DNA of 36,788 nt. Origin: Tabrizicola sp. (lineage in GTDB: Bacteria; Pseudomonadota; Alphaproteobacteria; Rhodobacterales; Rhodobacteraceae). The translations under genes and the position numbers were made by a program. This document shows positions 14,990 through 24,627 of the stretch, in pieces. Within the stretch, counting starts at the first letter, position 1, and the number at the start of each line of letters is the position of its first letter. The notes under the pieces were generated by a model. That model saw only the letters and a program-made list of their open reading frames with translations, was not told the DNA's origin and searched no databases. Where the stretch lies: the NCBI RefSeq assembly GCF_016793705.1, contig NZ_JAEULO010000060.1:1-36788 (forward strand), in the 5' to 3' direction.

Positions 14990-17765
14990 CGCCCGTCTCC
15001 CCATCGGCCTTCCCCACCAGCCGCATCACGGCGGCCTCTGCCCCTGTCACCGCCTGCGCCAGATCGGCCGCAAGCGCGACCGCATCCGCCGCCCCGGTCT
15101 CGCGCAGGATGAAGGCGCGACCGCCTTCGCCCAAGCTTTCCCAGTCCAGCGCGCGCTCGCTCAGAAGCCGCGCCGCGGCGTGCAGCTGCCACAGGAGCCT
15201 GTAGGCGGAAGCGAGGGTCTGCGCGTCGGAAACCGGCAGAATCCGGCCTGCTCCCGCCGCGATCTGGCGTTCGACGCTGCGGGCGGGGCTGCCCGCGATC
15301 AAAGCGCAGGTCTGGGCGGCAAGCTCGATGTCCATGATCCGGCCCGCGCCGTTCTTCGCATCCCACGCCCCTTGCGCCGGTTTAGCGGCTTGAAGACGGG
15401 CGCGCATCTCGGCCACGTCCGGTTTCACCCGCGCGCCCTGCCCTTTCGCGACGAGCAACCCGCGCCGGAAGGCCTCGACCTCGCCCGCGAGAGTCGGCTC
15501 GCCCGCCAGCGCGCGGGCACGGGTCAGGGCGAGGTGTTCCCAGGTCCAGGCCTCGCTCTCCTGATAGGTGGTGAAGCTCCCAAGGCTCGTCGCCACCGGA
15601 CCGGCGCGACCGGAGGGGCGGAGCCGCATGTCGACCTCGTAGAGCCGCCCTTCCGGCATCTGGGCGGTAAGAGCGGTGACAAGCGCCTGCGTGAGCCGCG
15701 AATAGTAGGGGCGGGTCGCCAGCGGGCGCGGGCCGTCCGAGCCTTCGACCCCCTGATCGTCGTAGATCACGATCAGGTCGAGGTCGGAGCCCGCGTTCAG
15801 CCGCGCGGCGCCCATCGAGCCCATGCCGATCAACACAGCCCCACGGCCCGGCATTGCCCCATGCTTTCTGGCGAAGTCGGCAGTGACTTCGGCCCAGATC
15901 ACCTGGACCACCGCCTCGGCCAGATCGGCATAGTGCTTCCCGGCTTCGAACCCGTCGATCAGCCCGCGCAGGTGGTGGACGCCGATGCGGAAGTGCCATT
16001 CCTTCATCCAGCGGCGGGCCATGTCGAGGCGGCCCTCGTAGTCCGGGGCGGGGACGAGGCGCGCCGCGAGTTCCGTGCGCAGGGCCGCCACTCCCGGCCA
16101 GTCGCCCCAGAAGCTGCCGCCGATCACGCCGTCGAGGACGGAGGCATTGCGCGAGAGGTAGCGGGCCAGAGCGGGGGCCGATCCGGCGATGTCGACGATC
16201 AGCTCGACCAGCGTCGGGTTCGCCTCGAACAGCGCGAAGATCTGCACGCCTGCGGGCAGCCCGGCCAGGAAGCCGTCCAACGCCACCAGCGCCTCGTCCG
16301 GGTTGGCGGCCTTGGCGAGTTCCTTCAGGAGTCGGGGCCGGAGCCTACGGAAGATCGTCTGGGCGCGGTCGGAGCGGAGTGCGGGATAGCTTTCCCAGCC
16401 CTTGGTGATCTCGCGCGCGGCGTCGGAGAGCTGCGGGCCGTCTTCGACCTCGGAAGGCGAGAAGAAGCCCTCGGTCAGCCGGTCGGTCGCGGCGAGCCGG
16501 TCGAGAATCCCGTGGCGGAATGTGGCCTCGTCCTGCCCGCAGAAGGCGGCGATGCGGGCGACGCCTTCGGGGCTGGTCGGCATCGAATGGGTCTGGGCGT
16601 CGTTCACCATCTGGAGCCGGTGTTCCACCTCGCGGTGAGCGCGGTAGAGGGTGGTCAGGTCCCCGGCCACTTCGGGCGGAATCCAGCTTTTCGCGGCCAG
16701 AGCGGCCAGCCCGCCGACGGTGGTCCGGTCGCGCAAGCCAGGGTCGCGGCCCCCGGCGATGAGTTGCCGGGTCTGGGTGAAGAATTCGATCTCGCGGATC
16801 CCCCCGGCCCCGAGTTTCATGTTGTGCCCCTCGACCGTGATCGGCCCGTGCAGGCCCCGGTGGTCGCGGATGCGGAGCCGCATGTCGTGGGCGTCCTGGA
16901 TCGCGACGAAGTCGAGGTGCTTGCGCCAGACGAAGGGGGTGAGGGTCTTCAGGAAGCGGTCGCCCGCCGCCAGGTCGCCGCCACAGGGCCGGGCCTTGAT
17001 ATAGGCGGCGCGTTCCCAGGTGCGGCCCTCGGCCTCGTAATAGGCCTCGGCGGCGGCCATCGAGAGGCAGACCGGGGTGACGGAGGCATCGGGGCGCAGG
17101 CGCAGGTCGGAGCGGAAGACATAGCCGTCGGTCGCGTCGGACAGGATCGCGGTCATCCGCCGCGTGACCTTGATGAAGCTCGCGCGGGCCTCCTGTTCCT
17201 CGCCGGGGTAGCGGGTTTCGTCGAAAAGGCAGATCAGGTCGATGTCGGAGGAATAGTTGAGCTCCCCTGCCCCCATCTTGCCCATGGCGAGCGCCACGAT
17301 GCCCCCAGCGGTGGCGGCGTCCTCGGGCCTGGCGCCGGGAAGTTTGCCGCGGCGGATTTCCTCGGCGACAAGGGTGGTGAGGGAGAGGTGGACGGCCTTG
17401 TCGGCAAGCGCGGTAAGGGCGCCGGTCACGGTTTCCAGCGGCCAGACCCCGCCAAGGTCGCAGAGCGCGGCGAGAAGGGCGATGCGGCGCTTGGCTTGCC
17501 TTAGCGCAAGGGGCAAGGCCTCGACGGTGAGGGTATCGGCGGCGGAGAGGGTGGTGGCGAGGGCGGCTTCCGGTGCCTCCACCGCCTCGCGCAGCCAGTC
17601 GGCCTCGCGCAGCATCAACCCGCGCAGGTAGGGGCTGCACCCGGCGGTGGCGGCCATCAGGTCCATCACCCCGGGCGCGAAGCCGGGAAGGTCGGCGCGC
17701 AAGTCCGCGGCGGCGGCGGGGTCGAAGGCGATGGGCAGGCGGGTGATGCGGGCGGCAAGGGTCAT
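14976..17765 (-). CDS. glnE: Glutamine synthetase adenylyltransferase/adenylyl-removing enzyme
   Basis: A 929-residue bifunctional GlnE that adds AMP to, or removes it phosphorolytically from, glutamine synthetase, under control of PII and glutamine. The N-terminal adenylyl-removing nucleotidyltransferase domain shows 'MGKMGAGELNYSSDIDLICL' (about 161-180). The C-terminal adenylyl-transferase domain shows 'IGMGSMGAARLNAGSDLDLI' (about residues 645-670). Both domains keep the paired aspartates that bind metal. A helical linker joins them. Length fits the family (about 945 in E. coli). It begins a minus-strand unit with the 91-aa gene. The start is near the divergent ybaK-like gene. Confidence 0.96.
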   Translation of the reverse strand: MTLAARITRLPIAFDPAAAADLRADLPGFAPGVMDLMAATAGCSPYLRGLMLREADWLREAVEAPEAALATTLSAADTLTVEALPLALRQAKRRIALLAALCDLGGVWPLETVTGALTALADKAVHLSLTTLVAEEIRRGKLPGARPEDAATAGGIVALAMGKMGAGELNYSSDIDLICLFDETRYPGEEQEARASFIKVTRRMTAILSDATDGYVFRSDLRLRPDASVTPVCLSMAAAEAYYEAEGRTWERAAYIKARPCGGDLAAGDRFLKTLTPFVWRKHLDFVAIQDAHDMRLRIRDHRGLHGPITVEGHNMKLGAGGIREIEFFTQTRQLIAGGRDPGLRDRTTVGGLAALAAKSWIPPEVAGDLTTLYRAHREVEHRLQMVNDAQTHSMPTSPEGVARIAAFCGQDEATFRHGILDRLAATDRLTEGFFSPSEVEDGPQLSDAAREITKGWESYPALRSDRAQTIFRRLRPRLLKELAKAANPDEALVALDGFLAGLPAGVQIFALFEANPTLVELIVDIAGSAPALARYLSRNASVLDGVIGGSFWGDWPGVAALRTELAARLVPAPDYEGRLDMARRWMKEWHFRIGVHHLRGLIDGFEAGKHYADLAEAVVQVIWAEVTADFARKHGAMPGRGAVLIGMGSMGAARLNAGSDLDLIVIYDDQGVEGSDGPRPLATRPYYSRLTQALVTALTAQMPEGRLYEVDMRLRPSGRAGPVATSLGSFTTYQESEAWTWEHLALTRARALAGEPTLAGEVEAFRRGLLVAKGQGARVKPDVAEMRARLQAAKPAQGAWDAKNGAGRIMDIELAAQTCALIAGSPARSVERQIAAGAGRILPVSDAQTLASAYRLLWQLHAAARLLSERALDWESLGEGGRAFILRETGAADAVALAADLAQAVTGAEAAVMRLVGKADGETGDGTG

Positions 17766-17864
17766 GGCGCGACCTTGCTGCGGCGGGACGGAAGGGTCAA
17801 CCGTTTCAACGGATTGACCGGGGAGGGCCGGGATGGTTGGGTCGGCGCGACAAGAGGAGGCGAG

Positions 17865-18332
17865 ATGTCGAAGTCATTGGCCCGGGTGGTGGCGGCGTTG
17901 CAGGCGGCCGGTATCGCGTCGGCTCCGATCGAGGCAAAGGGCGAAATCCGGACCGCCGAAGCAGCGGCAGCGGAGGCGGGGGTTGCGGTCGACCAGATCG
18001 TCAAGTCGGTCCTGTTCCAGGGCGAGAGCGGACAGCTTTACCTGTTCCTGACTGCGGGCGGCAACCGGGTGGACCCCGCCAAGGCAGCAGCGCTGGCGGG
18101 AGAGACGCTGTCGCGTGCAGAAGTGGAGGTGGTGCGGCGGGTGACGGGCTTTGCCATCGGTGGGGTCGCGCCGCTCGGGCATCTGACGCCCCTGCCCGCC
18201 TTCCTGGACCCGCGGCTTCTGGACTTTGCCGAGGTCTGGGCCGCGGCGGGCACGCCTCGCCATATGTTCCAGGTGCATCCCGAGGCGCTGCTCCGGGCCA
18301 CGGGCGCGGCCCCTGCCGCCTTCACCGGCTAG
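17865..18332 (+). CDS. YbaK/EbsC-family aminoacyl-tRNA deacylase-like protein
   Basis: A 155-residue protein of the YbaK/ProX editing family, whose members hydrolyse mischarged aminoacyl-tRNAs (for example Cys- or Ala-tRNAPro) in trans. Family features are 'DQIVKSVLF' with the conserved lysine at about 46, 'FLTAGGNRVDP' and 'GGVAPLGHL'. The substrate cannot be predicted from the sequence. The start is the ATG at 17865, preceded by agaggagg; an earlier ATG in the same frame (17775) lacks this and adds unrelated residues. It is divergent from glnE. Confidence 0.87.
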   Translation: MSKSLARVVAALQAAGIASAPIEAKGEIRTAEAAAAEAGVAVDQIVKSVLFQGESGQLYLFLTAGGNRVDPAKAAALAGETLSRAEVEVVRRVTGFAIGGVAPLGHLTPLPAFLDPRLLDFAEVWAAAGTPRHMFQVHPEALLRATGAAPAAFTG

Positions 18333-18357
18333 GCGGAAAGGCGCCGGTCCCTGCGAT

Positions 18358-18376
18358 ATGTGAAAATACTTCACAT
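18358..18376. promoter_or_regulatory. Dyad operator 1 upstream of DUF2852 gene
   Basis: ATGTGAA-AATAC-TTCACAT is a perfect 7-bp inverted repeat with a 5-bp centre. The same arms recur 59 bp downstream at 18417-18435. The symmetry differs from the CRP site by one base of spacing, so the regulator is unknown. Confidence 0.6.
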
Positions 18377-18416
18377 GCCCACTTGCGTGAGGGCCGGGCA
18401 TGCTCCATCTTCCGTC

Positions 18417-18435
18417 ATGTGAAGAACATTCACAT
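18417..18435. promoter_or_regulatory. Dyad operator 2 upstream of DUF2852 gene
   Basis: ATGTGAA-GAACA-TTCACAT has arms identical to those of operator 1 and a different centre. It ends 17 bp before the start codon at 18453. A possible promoter (TTGCGT, 17 bp, CATCTT) lies between the two dyads, so binding to both could loop or block it. Confidence 0.6.
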
Positions 18436-18452
18436 CAAATGGAGACCCGCCG

Positions 18453-18938
18453 ATGTACACGACGACCGACACCGCCCGGCCTGGCGGGATCCGCACCGCC
18501 TTCCGCCGTTCCGAAGCCTGGCTGGACCAGCGCGGCAAATGGGCCTGGATCGCCGCCATGGTCTTGGGCTTCATCATCTTCTGGCCCGTGGGGCTTGCCC
18601 TTCTGGCCTACATGATCTGGGGAAAACAGATGTTCGCACGTTCCTGCGGCCACCGCCGCCACCATGACCACCACCATGCCTGGGGCCGCCACGCGATGCG
18701 CGCGGGCCAGCCGACCGGCAACCGCGCCTTCGACGACTACAAGGCGCAGGCGCTGCGTCGGCTGGAGGAAGAGCAGGAGGCGTTCGAAGCCTTCCTGCAA
18801 CGGTTGCGCAGCTCGAAGGACAAGTCCGAGTTCGACAGCTTCATGGACGAGCGTGCCCGCGCCACCGCCGCGCAGGATGCCGCCGAGGCCGCGACCGAAA
18901 CGAAACCCGAACCGGGGGCGCGACCGGGCGAATACTGA
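18453..18938 (+). CDS. DUF2852-type membrane protein
   Basis: A 161-residue protein with one membrane helix (WAWIAAMVLGFIIFWPVGLA) near the N-terminus, then a histidine-rich loop (HRRHHDHHHAWGRH) and a charged C-terminal helix ('YKAQALRRLEEEQEAFEAFL'). The layout matches the DUF2852 family of alphaproteobacteria. Function is unknown; the histidine cluster could bind metal, but that is inference. The start has ggag 9 nt upstream. Twin operators at 18358-18376 and 18417-18435 suggest tight regulation, and a strong terminator follows. Confidence 0.8.
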   Translation: MYTTTDTARPGGIRTAFRRSEAWLDQRGKWAWIAAMVLGFIIFWPVGLALLAYMIWGKQMFARSCGHRRHHDHHHAWGRHAMRAGQPTGNRAFDDYKAQALRRLEEEQEAFEAFLQRLRSSKDKSEFDSFMDERARATAAQDAAEAATETKPEPGARPGEY

Positions 18939-18960
18939 TCCCGGTGCCGATGCTCCCTGA

Positions 18961-18990
18961 CCCGCCCGCGCCCCCGCACGGGCGGGTTTT
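18961..18990 (+). terminator. Rho-independent terminator after the DUF2852 gene
   Basis: cccgcccg (18961-18968) pairs with cgggcggg (18979-18986) around a 10-nt loop and is followed by tttt (18987-18990) and catttc. It ends 52 bp after the DUF2852 stop and before bpt. Confidence 0.8.
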
Positions 18991-19011
18991 CATTTCTGGC
19001 GCACACGACCC

Positions 19012-19040
19012 TTGGCGGAAGCATTTTGCCTTGCTAGGCT
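19012..19040 (+). promoter_or_regulatory. Candidate promoter of bpt
   Basis: TTGGCG (19012-19017), a 17-bp spacer and TAGGCT (19035-19040) lie just after the terminator and 31 bp before the bpt ATG. The boxes resemble those proposed before the MoxR gene. Pattern match only. Confidence 0.4.
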
Positions 19041-19070
19041 CCTGCCCAATCCAGATCCTTTTCAACGCAG

Positions 19071-19895
19071 ATGCGCCATTCCCTTCCCCTGACGCCCCAG
19101 TTCTACGTGACGGCGCCGCAAGCCTGCCCCTACCTGCCGGGGCGGATGGAGCGGAAGCTGTTTACCGCGTTGCAGGGGGAACATGCGCAGAAGCTGAATG
19201 ACACGCTGTCCAAGCAGGGATTCCGGCGCAGCCAGAACGTGCTCTACCGTCCCTCCTGCGCGGAATGTTCGGCCTGTCTCTCGGCGCGCATCCGGGTGGC
19301 GGACTTCCAGCCCTCGCGCACGCAGAAGCGCATCCTGAAACGGGGCGCGATGCTTCGGCGCAACGCGACGAGCCCCTGGGCCACGGAAGATCAGTTCACG
19401 CTGTTCCGTCGCTACCTCGACGACCGCCACGCCGATGGCGGCATGGCCGACATGGATATCTTCGAATTCGCCGCAATGATCGAGGAGACGCCGATCAAGA
19501 GCCGGGTCATCGAATATACCCGCTCTGCCGATGACGGCGAACGCGGGCGCCAGCTTTCGGCCGTCTGCCTGACCGATGTCTTCGATGATGGCCTCAGCAT
19601 GGTCTACAGCTTCTACGACCCGGCGCTGACCGACATGAGCCTGGGCACCTATGTCATCCTTGATCATGTCGCCATCGCGCGCGAGGCAGGGCTGCCCTAC
19701 GTCTACCTCGGCTACTGGGTGCCGGGCAGCCGCAAGATGGGCTACAAGGCAGGCTTCTCGGCGCTGGAAATCTACAAGGGCGGGGAATGGGTGGCGATGG
19801 GCAACCCCGCCAGCCATGCGGCGGACCTGCACCCGCTGTCGGTCGACCCGATCGCCGAACAGGTTGCGCGGATCAGCCTGCCCGACACCCGCTAG
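19071..19895 (+). CDS. bpt: Aspartate/glutamate leucyltransferase (Bpt)
   Basis: A 274-residue Bpt that transfers leucine from Leu-tRNA to N-terminal Asp or Glu of proteins, making substrates for ClpS/ClpAP. The N-terminal domain has '[15 protein letters not shown]'-like cysteines (CAECSAC, around residues 62-68) as in ATE1/Bpt enzymes. The C-terminal GNAT-like domain includes '[20 protein letters not shown]' and '[20 protein letters not shown]', which are highly conserved. Length is normal. It appears to head a two-gene unit with a VOC protein 3 bp downstream. Confidence 0.94.
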   Translation: MRHSLPLTPQFYVTAPQACPYLPGRMERKLFTALQGEHAQKLNDTLSKQGFRRSQNVLYRPSCAECSACLSARIRVADFQPSRTQKRILKRGAMLRRNATSPWATEDQFTLFRRYLDDRHADGGMADMDIFEFAAMIEETPIKSRVIEYTRSADDGERGRQLSAVCLTDVFDDGLSMVYSFYDPALTDMSLGTYVILDHVAIAREAGLPYVYLGYWVPGSRKMGYKAGFSALEIYKGGEWVAMGNPASHAADLHPLSVDPIAEQVARISLPDTR

Positions 19896-19898
19896 CAG

Positions 19899-20282
19899 GT
19901 GGCCGCCCGCATCCTGGCCATCGCGCTTGTCGTGCCCGATTATGAGGCGGGGCTCGCATTCTATGTGGGCCAACTGGGCTTCCGGCTGGTCGAGGATCTG
20001 GACCAGGGCCGCAAGCGCTGGATCGTGATCGAGCCTCCTGGCGGCGGGACGCGGCTGGTGCTGGCCAGGGCCGAGGGAGCAGAGCAGCTGGCCGCCATCG
20101 GCAACCAGGCGGGCGGAAGGGTCTTCCTCTTCCTGGAAACGGACGATTTCGCCCGCGACCATGCCGCGATGCTGGCCGCCGGGGTGGAGTTCGAGGAAAC
20201 CCCGCGCCACGAACCCTATGGCAGCGTCGCGGTCTGGCGCGACCCGTTTGGCAATCGCTGGGACCTGATCGGGCCGCCATAG
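19899..20282 (+). CDS. VOC-family (glyoxalase/bleomycin resistance) protein
   Basis: A 127-residue vicinal oxygen chelate fold protein. The paired beta-alpha-beta-beta-beta modules are visible as 'VVPDYEAGLAFYVGQLGFRL' and 'YGSVAVWRDPFGNRWDLIG', the latter carrying the usual C-terminal metal-site region. Substrate unknown; members range from glyoxalases to dioxygenases to antibiotic-binding proteins. The start is GTG, 3 bp after the bpt stop, with no Shine-Dalgarno site, so translation probably depends on coupling to bpt. Confidence 0.8.
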   Translation: MAARILAIALVVPDYEAGLAFYVGQLGFRLVEDLDQGRKRWIVIEPPGGGTRLVLARAEGAEQLAAIGNQAGGRVFLFLETDDFARDHAAMLAAGVEFEETPRHEPYGSVAVWRDPFGNRWDLIGPP

Positions 20283-20287
20283 ACGCA

Positions 20288-20302
20288 GTAACTTGCGGTA
20301 AC
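20288..20302 (+). promoter_or_regulatory. Direct GTAAC repeats upstream of the HxlR gene
   Basis: GTAAC at 20288-20292 and 20298-20302 are spaced exactly 10 bp (one helical turn) and overlap a possible -35 (TTGCGG, 20293-20298) with CTATTT at 20315-20320. They are a candidate autoregulatory site. Confidence 0.3.
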
Positions 20303-20347
20303 GCGGGGAAAGGACTATTTCGGGATCAGCTGCCCGAAAGGCCCGCG

Positions 20348-20692
20348 ATGACCATGATCCGCAAGAACCGCATGCCGCATCCGATGTGTCCCTTGTCGGA
20401 CTGCATGGCCTTCATCGGCGGGGCCTGGACGCCGATGATCCTATGGTATCTCTCCACGGGTCCGCGGCGGTTCTCGGAACTCCGCGCCGACATTCCGCTG
20501 GTCTCGGCCAAGGTGCTGACCCAACGGCTGCGCGAGCTGGAAGAGCGCGGCATCCTGGCGCGCTGCGTGCTGCAGAGTTCGCCCCCCGCCGTCGAATATG
20601 CGCTGACTTCGCTCGGGCAGGAATTCATGCCGGTGATCCAGGCCATCGCCGAAGTGGGGCAGCGGCTGAAGGACAAGACCTCCGCCGCCTGA
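20348..20692 (+). CDS. HxlR-family winged-helix regulator
   Basis: A 114-residue HxlR-type transcription factor. The conserved N-terminal cysteine is C14 ('MCPLSDCMAFIGGAWTPMIL'), used for redox or electrophile sensing in some members. The winged helix follows: 'LSTGPRRFSELRADIP', recognition-helix region 'VSAKVLTQRLRELEERGILA' and wing 'SSPPAVEYALT'. HxlR proteins usually control a nearby or divergent gene and themselves. The VOC gene upstream, or the TRAP genes downstream, are possible targets, but this is inference. Confidence 0.9.
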   Translation: MTMIRKNRMPHPMCPLSDCMAFIGGAWTPMILWYLSTGPRRFSELRADIPLVSAKVLTQRLRELEERGILARCVLQSSPPAVEYALTSLGQEFMPVIQAIAEVGQRLKDKTSAA

Positions 20693-20809
20693 CGCTACGG
20701 CAATTCACCTTCCCTGGCGGTTGGGTTCTTGGCGGATGCGCGCGGATGCCTTAGCGTTCGCGCAGGGCACGCCGAACAAAGGGCGGCCGTCAACAGGAGG
20801 GGGTTCGGG

Positions 20810-21406
20810 ATGCAGGCCTTGCTTGCTGTCTCGCGTGGTATAGACCGCGTGAATGCATTTGTCGGTAAATCGGTGATGTGGCTGATCCTGCTGGCAGTCC
20901 TTGTCAGTTCGGGCAACGCCATCGTGCGCAAGCTTCTCAACTGGTCGTCGAACTCGCTGCTGGAATTGCAGTGGTATCTGTTCGGCGCGGCCTTCATGGG
21001 GGCGGCGGCCTATACGCTGCAACAGAACGAGCATATCCGCATCGATATCTTCTACGGTACCCGTACCCGGCGCACGCAGCACTGGATCGATCTTCTGGGC
21101 CACATCTTCTTCACCCTGCCCTTTGTCGTGCTGATGACCTGGATGCTGATCCCCTACACCATGCAGGCCTATCGGATCGGGCAGATCTCCACCAATGCCG
21201 GCGGTCTTTTGATCTGGCCCGCCCGGGCGATCCTTGCGGCGGGATTCGCTCTTCTGATCGCGCAGATCATCGCCGAGATCATCAAGAAGATCGCGGTGAT
21301 GCAGGGCCTGATCGAAGATCCCCATCCCTTCGTCTCGGCGCATGAAGCGGCCGAGCTGGAAGGCGAGACCCTCGCCAAGGCCGTGTCCGGCGAGGAGAAA
21401 CGCTGA
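20810..21406 (+). CDS. dctQ: TRAP transporter small permease (DctQ-type)
   Basis: A 198-residue membrane protein with four predicted helices, for example 'VMWLILLAVLVSSGNAIVRK', 'LFGAAFMGAAAYTLQ', 'FTLPFVVLMTWMLIPY' and 'ARAILAAGFALLIAQII'. The conserved DctQ segment 'LLELQWYLFGAAFMGAAAYT' followed by 'NEHIRIDIFY' is present. The small subunit joins DctM to move substrate received from the binding protein, driven by a Na+ gradient. The ATG has aggagg (20795-20800) 9 nt upstream; the frame is open earlier without such a site. It ends with a 1-bp overlap (TGATG) with dctM. Confidence 0.92.
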   Translation: MQALLAVSRGIDRVNAFVGKSVMWLILLAVLVSSGNAIVRKLLNWSSNSLLELQWYLFGAAFMGAAAYTLQQNEHIRIDIFYGTRTRRTQHWIDLLGHIFFTLPFVVLMTWMLIPYTMQAYRIGQISTNAGGLLIWPARAILAAGFALLIAQIIAEIIKKIAVMQGLIEDPHPFVSAHEAAELEGETLAKAVSGEEKR

Positions 21407-23178
21407 TGCTTGAATTCATCGCCATCAACATGGCTCCGATCATGTTCGCGAGCCTGGTGATCTTCCTTCTCATCGGCTACCCGGTCGCCTTCTCTCTGGC
21501 GGCGAACGGGCTCTTGTTCTTTGCCATCGGCGTCTGGCTGGCGCCCTGGTCCGGCGGGACCATCACGCTGGACTGGCCGCTTCTCTTCACCATGCCCGCG
21601 CGGCTTTGGGGGATTCTGTCGAATGAGACGCTTCTCGCCATCCCCTTCTTCACCTTCATGGGGATCGTCCTTGAACGCAGCGGCATGGCCGAGGACCTGC
21701 TGGACACCGTCGGCCAGCTGTTCGGCCCGATCCGGGGCGGCCTTGCCTATGCGGTGATCATCGTCGGCGCGCTTCTGGCCGCCACGACCGGGGTGGTCGC
21801 GGCCAGCGTCATCGCCATGGGCCTGATCTCGCTGCCGATCATGCTGCGCTATGGCTACGATCGACGGGTGGCATCCGGCGTGATCGCGGCTTCGGGTACC
21901 TTGGCGCAGATCATCCCGCCCAGCCTGGTCCTGATCGTGCTGGCCGATCAGCTCGGCCGCTCGGTCGGCGACATGTACAAGGGCGCGATGATCCCGGGCC
22001 TGGTCCTGACCGGTCTTTACATGGGATATGTCTTCCTGATCTCGATCTTGAAGCCGCATTGGGTGCCCGCCCTTCCGCCCGAGGCCCGGACCCTCGGTCA
22101 TGGTGTCGCTTCTCTGATCATCGCCCTGGCGGTTTGCATCGGCATCGGCTACGGCGCGCATCTCTGGCTTTCCCCGACCCAGGGCTCCAATGCCGACATT
22201 CTTGGCGCCACGGTCGGCGTGATTTTCATCTACATCTGGGCGATCCTCGACAAGGCGCTGAACCTCAACCTGCTGTCGAATCTTGCCCGTCAGGTGATCG
22301 TCGTCCTGATCCCGCCACTTGCGCTGATCTTCCTTGTCCTCGGCACCATCTTCCTTGGCATCGCCACGCCTACCGAGGGCGGTGCAATGGGCGCGGTGGG
22401 CGCGATGATCCTCGCGGCGATGAAGAAGCGACTGAACCTGCCCGTCATTTCTTCGGCCCTGGCCTCGACCACGCGGCTGTCGGCCTTCGTGATCTTCATC
22501 CTGATCGGCGCGCGCGTCTTCTCGCTTACATTCTACGGCGTCGAGGGTCACAAATGGGTCGAGCACCTGCTGATCGGCCTGCCGGGCGGACAGACGGGTT
22601 TCCTGATCATCGTCTCGGTGCTGGTGTTCCTGCTGGCCTTCTTCCTCGACTTCTTCGAGCTGGCCTTCATCATCGTTCCCTTGCTGATCGCCCCGGCGGT
22701 CGCGCTGGACATCGACCTGATCTGGTTCGGCGTCATCCTGGCGGTGAACATGCAGACCTCGTTCATGCACCCGCCCTTCGGCTTTGCGCTGTTCTACCTG
22801 CGCTCGGTGGCACCGCGCGGCTCCTATGTCGACAGGATCACGGGCGAGCGTCTGGCGGGCGTCACCACCGGCCAGATCTACTGGGGCGCGGTGCCCTTCG
22901 TGGTCATCCAGGTGGTGATGATCGGGTTGACGATCTCCTTCCCGTCGATGGTGATGCACTACAAGGGTGCGGTGGTCGACCCCTCGACCATCGAGATCAA
23001 GGTCCCGACCCTGACGCCGCTTGCCCCCGGAGCCGGCGCGGCCCCTGCCCTGGGTGGCCCGACGCTGGGCGCGCCGAACCTTGGCGGGACACCTGCCCCC
23101 GCCGCGCCGGCCGAGGATGGGGCGGCGGTCCCTGCCCTGCCGGGTCCGACGCTGGGCGCGCCAGTGGTCAACCCCTGA
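21406..23178 (+). CDS. dctM: TRAP transporter large permease (DctM-type) with Pro/Gly tail
   Basis: A 590-residue polytopic permease, the ion-coupled transport subunit of a TRAP system. Typical DctM segments include 'LLAIPFFTFMGIVLERSGMA', 'ASGTLAQIIPPSLVLIVLAD' and 'GIATPTEGGAMGAVGAMI'. It is longer than the common 430-residue DctM because of extra helices in the middle and a C-terminal extension. The last 45 or so residues are a low-complexity Ala/Gly/Pro region that repeats GPTLGAP twice (with a related LGAPNLGGTP). The TakP-type binding protein is encoded convergently just downstream. Confidence 0.93.
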   Translation: MLEFIAINMAPIMFASLVIFLLIGYPVAFSLAANGLLFFAIGVWLAPWSGGTITLDWPLLFTMPARLWGILSNETLLAIPFFTFMGIVLERSGMAEDLLDTVGQLFGPIRGGLAYAVIIVGALLAATTGVVAASVIAMGLISLPIMLRYGYDRRVASGVIAASGTLAQIIPPSLVLIVLADQLGRSVGDMYKGAMIPGLVLTGLYMGYVFLISILKPHWVPALPPEARTLGHGVASLIIALAVCIGIGYGAHLWLSPTQGSNADILGATVGVIFIYIWAILDKALNLNLLSNLARQVIVVLIPPLALIFLVLGTIFLGIATPTEGGAMGAVGAMILAAMKKRLNLPVISSALASTTRLSAFVIFILIGARVFSLTFYGVEGHKWVEHLLIGLPGGQTGFLIIVSVLVFLLAFFLDFFELAFIIVPLLIAPAVALDIDLIWFGVILAVNMQTSFMHPPFGFALFYLRSVAPRGSYVDRITGERLAGVTTGQIYWGAVPFVVIQVVMIGLTISFPSMVMHYKGAVVDPSTIEIKVPTLTPLAPGAGAAPALGGPTLGAPNLGGTPAPAAPAEDGAAVPALPGPTLGAPVVNP

Positions 23179-23198
23179 CCCTGGCGCTGCAACGAAAG

Positions 23199-23230
23199 AG
23201 GCCCCGGAGTTTCCTCCGGGGCCTTTCTGC
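23199..23230. terminator. Bidirectional terminator between dctM and takP
   Basis: aggccccggag (23199-23209) and ctccggggcct (23214-23224) form an 11-bp perfect stem with a tttc loop, followed by tttctgctttt on the plus strand. On the minus strand the stem is followed by ctttcg. It separates convergent genes. Confidence 0.85.
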
Positions 23231-23246
23231 TTTTCTGCGGTGGCGA

Positions 23247-24419
<1,173 letters not shown>

Positions 24420-24627
24420 CTAGAGAGCCTTCCTCGGCTTGAGAACCCAAAATTGCCGTCATCGCGGAAAACCTTGCCTTTACCTAGGGTCAACTGGCCG
24501 GCGGCTTTTCAATCCGCGTCCGTTGGCGCTATCGTCCGGCAGGAACTGCCTGCGCCTTCGGCAGTGCCCGATTGCCGGGCATCTTCTTTCACCGGAAAAG
24601 CAGAATCAGCCCGAAAGTCCGCATCAG

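Noticed and set aside
18358-18435. CRP/FNR sites
   Set aside because: The half sites TGTGA/TCACA are 7 bp apart rather than the 6 bp of CRP, and no FNR TTGAT-N4-ATCAA is present. Kept only as operators of unknown regulator.
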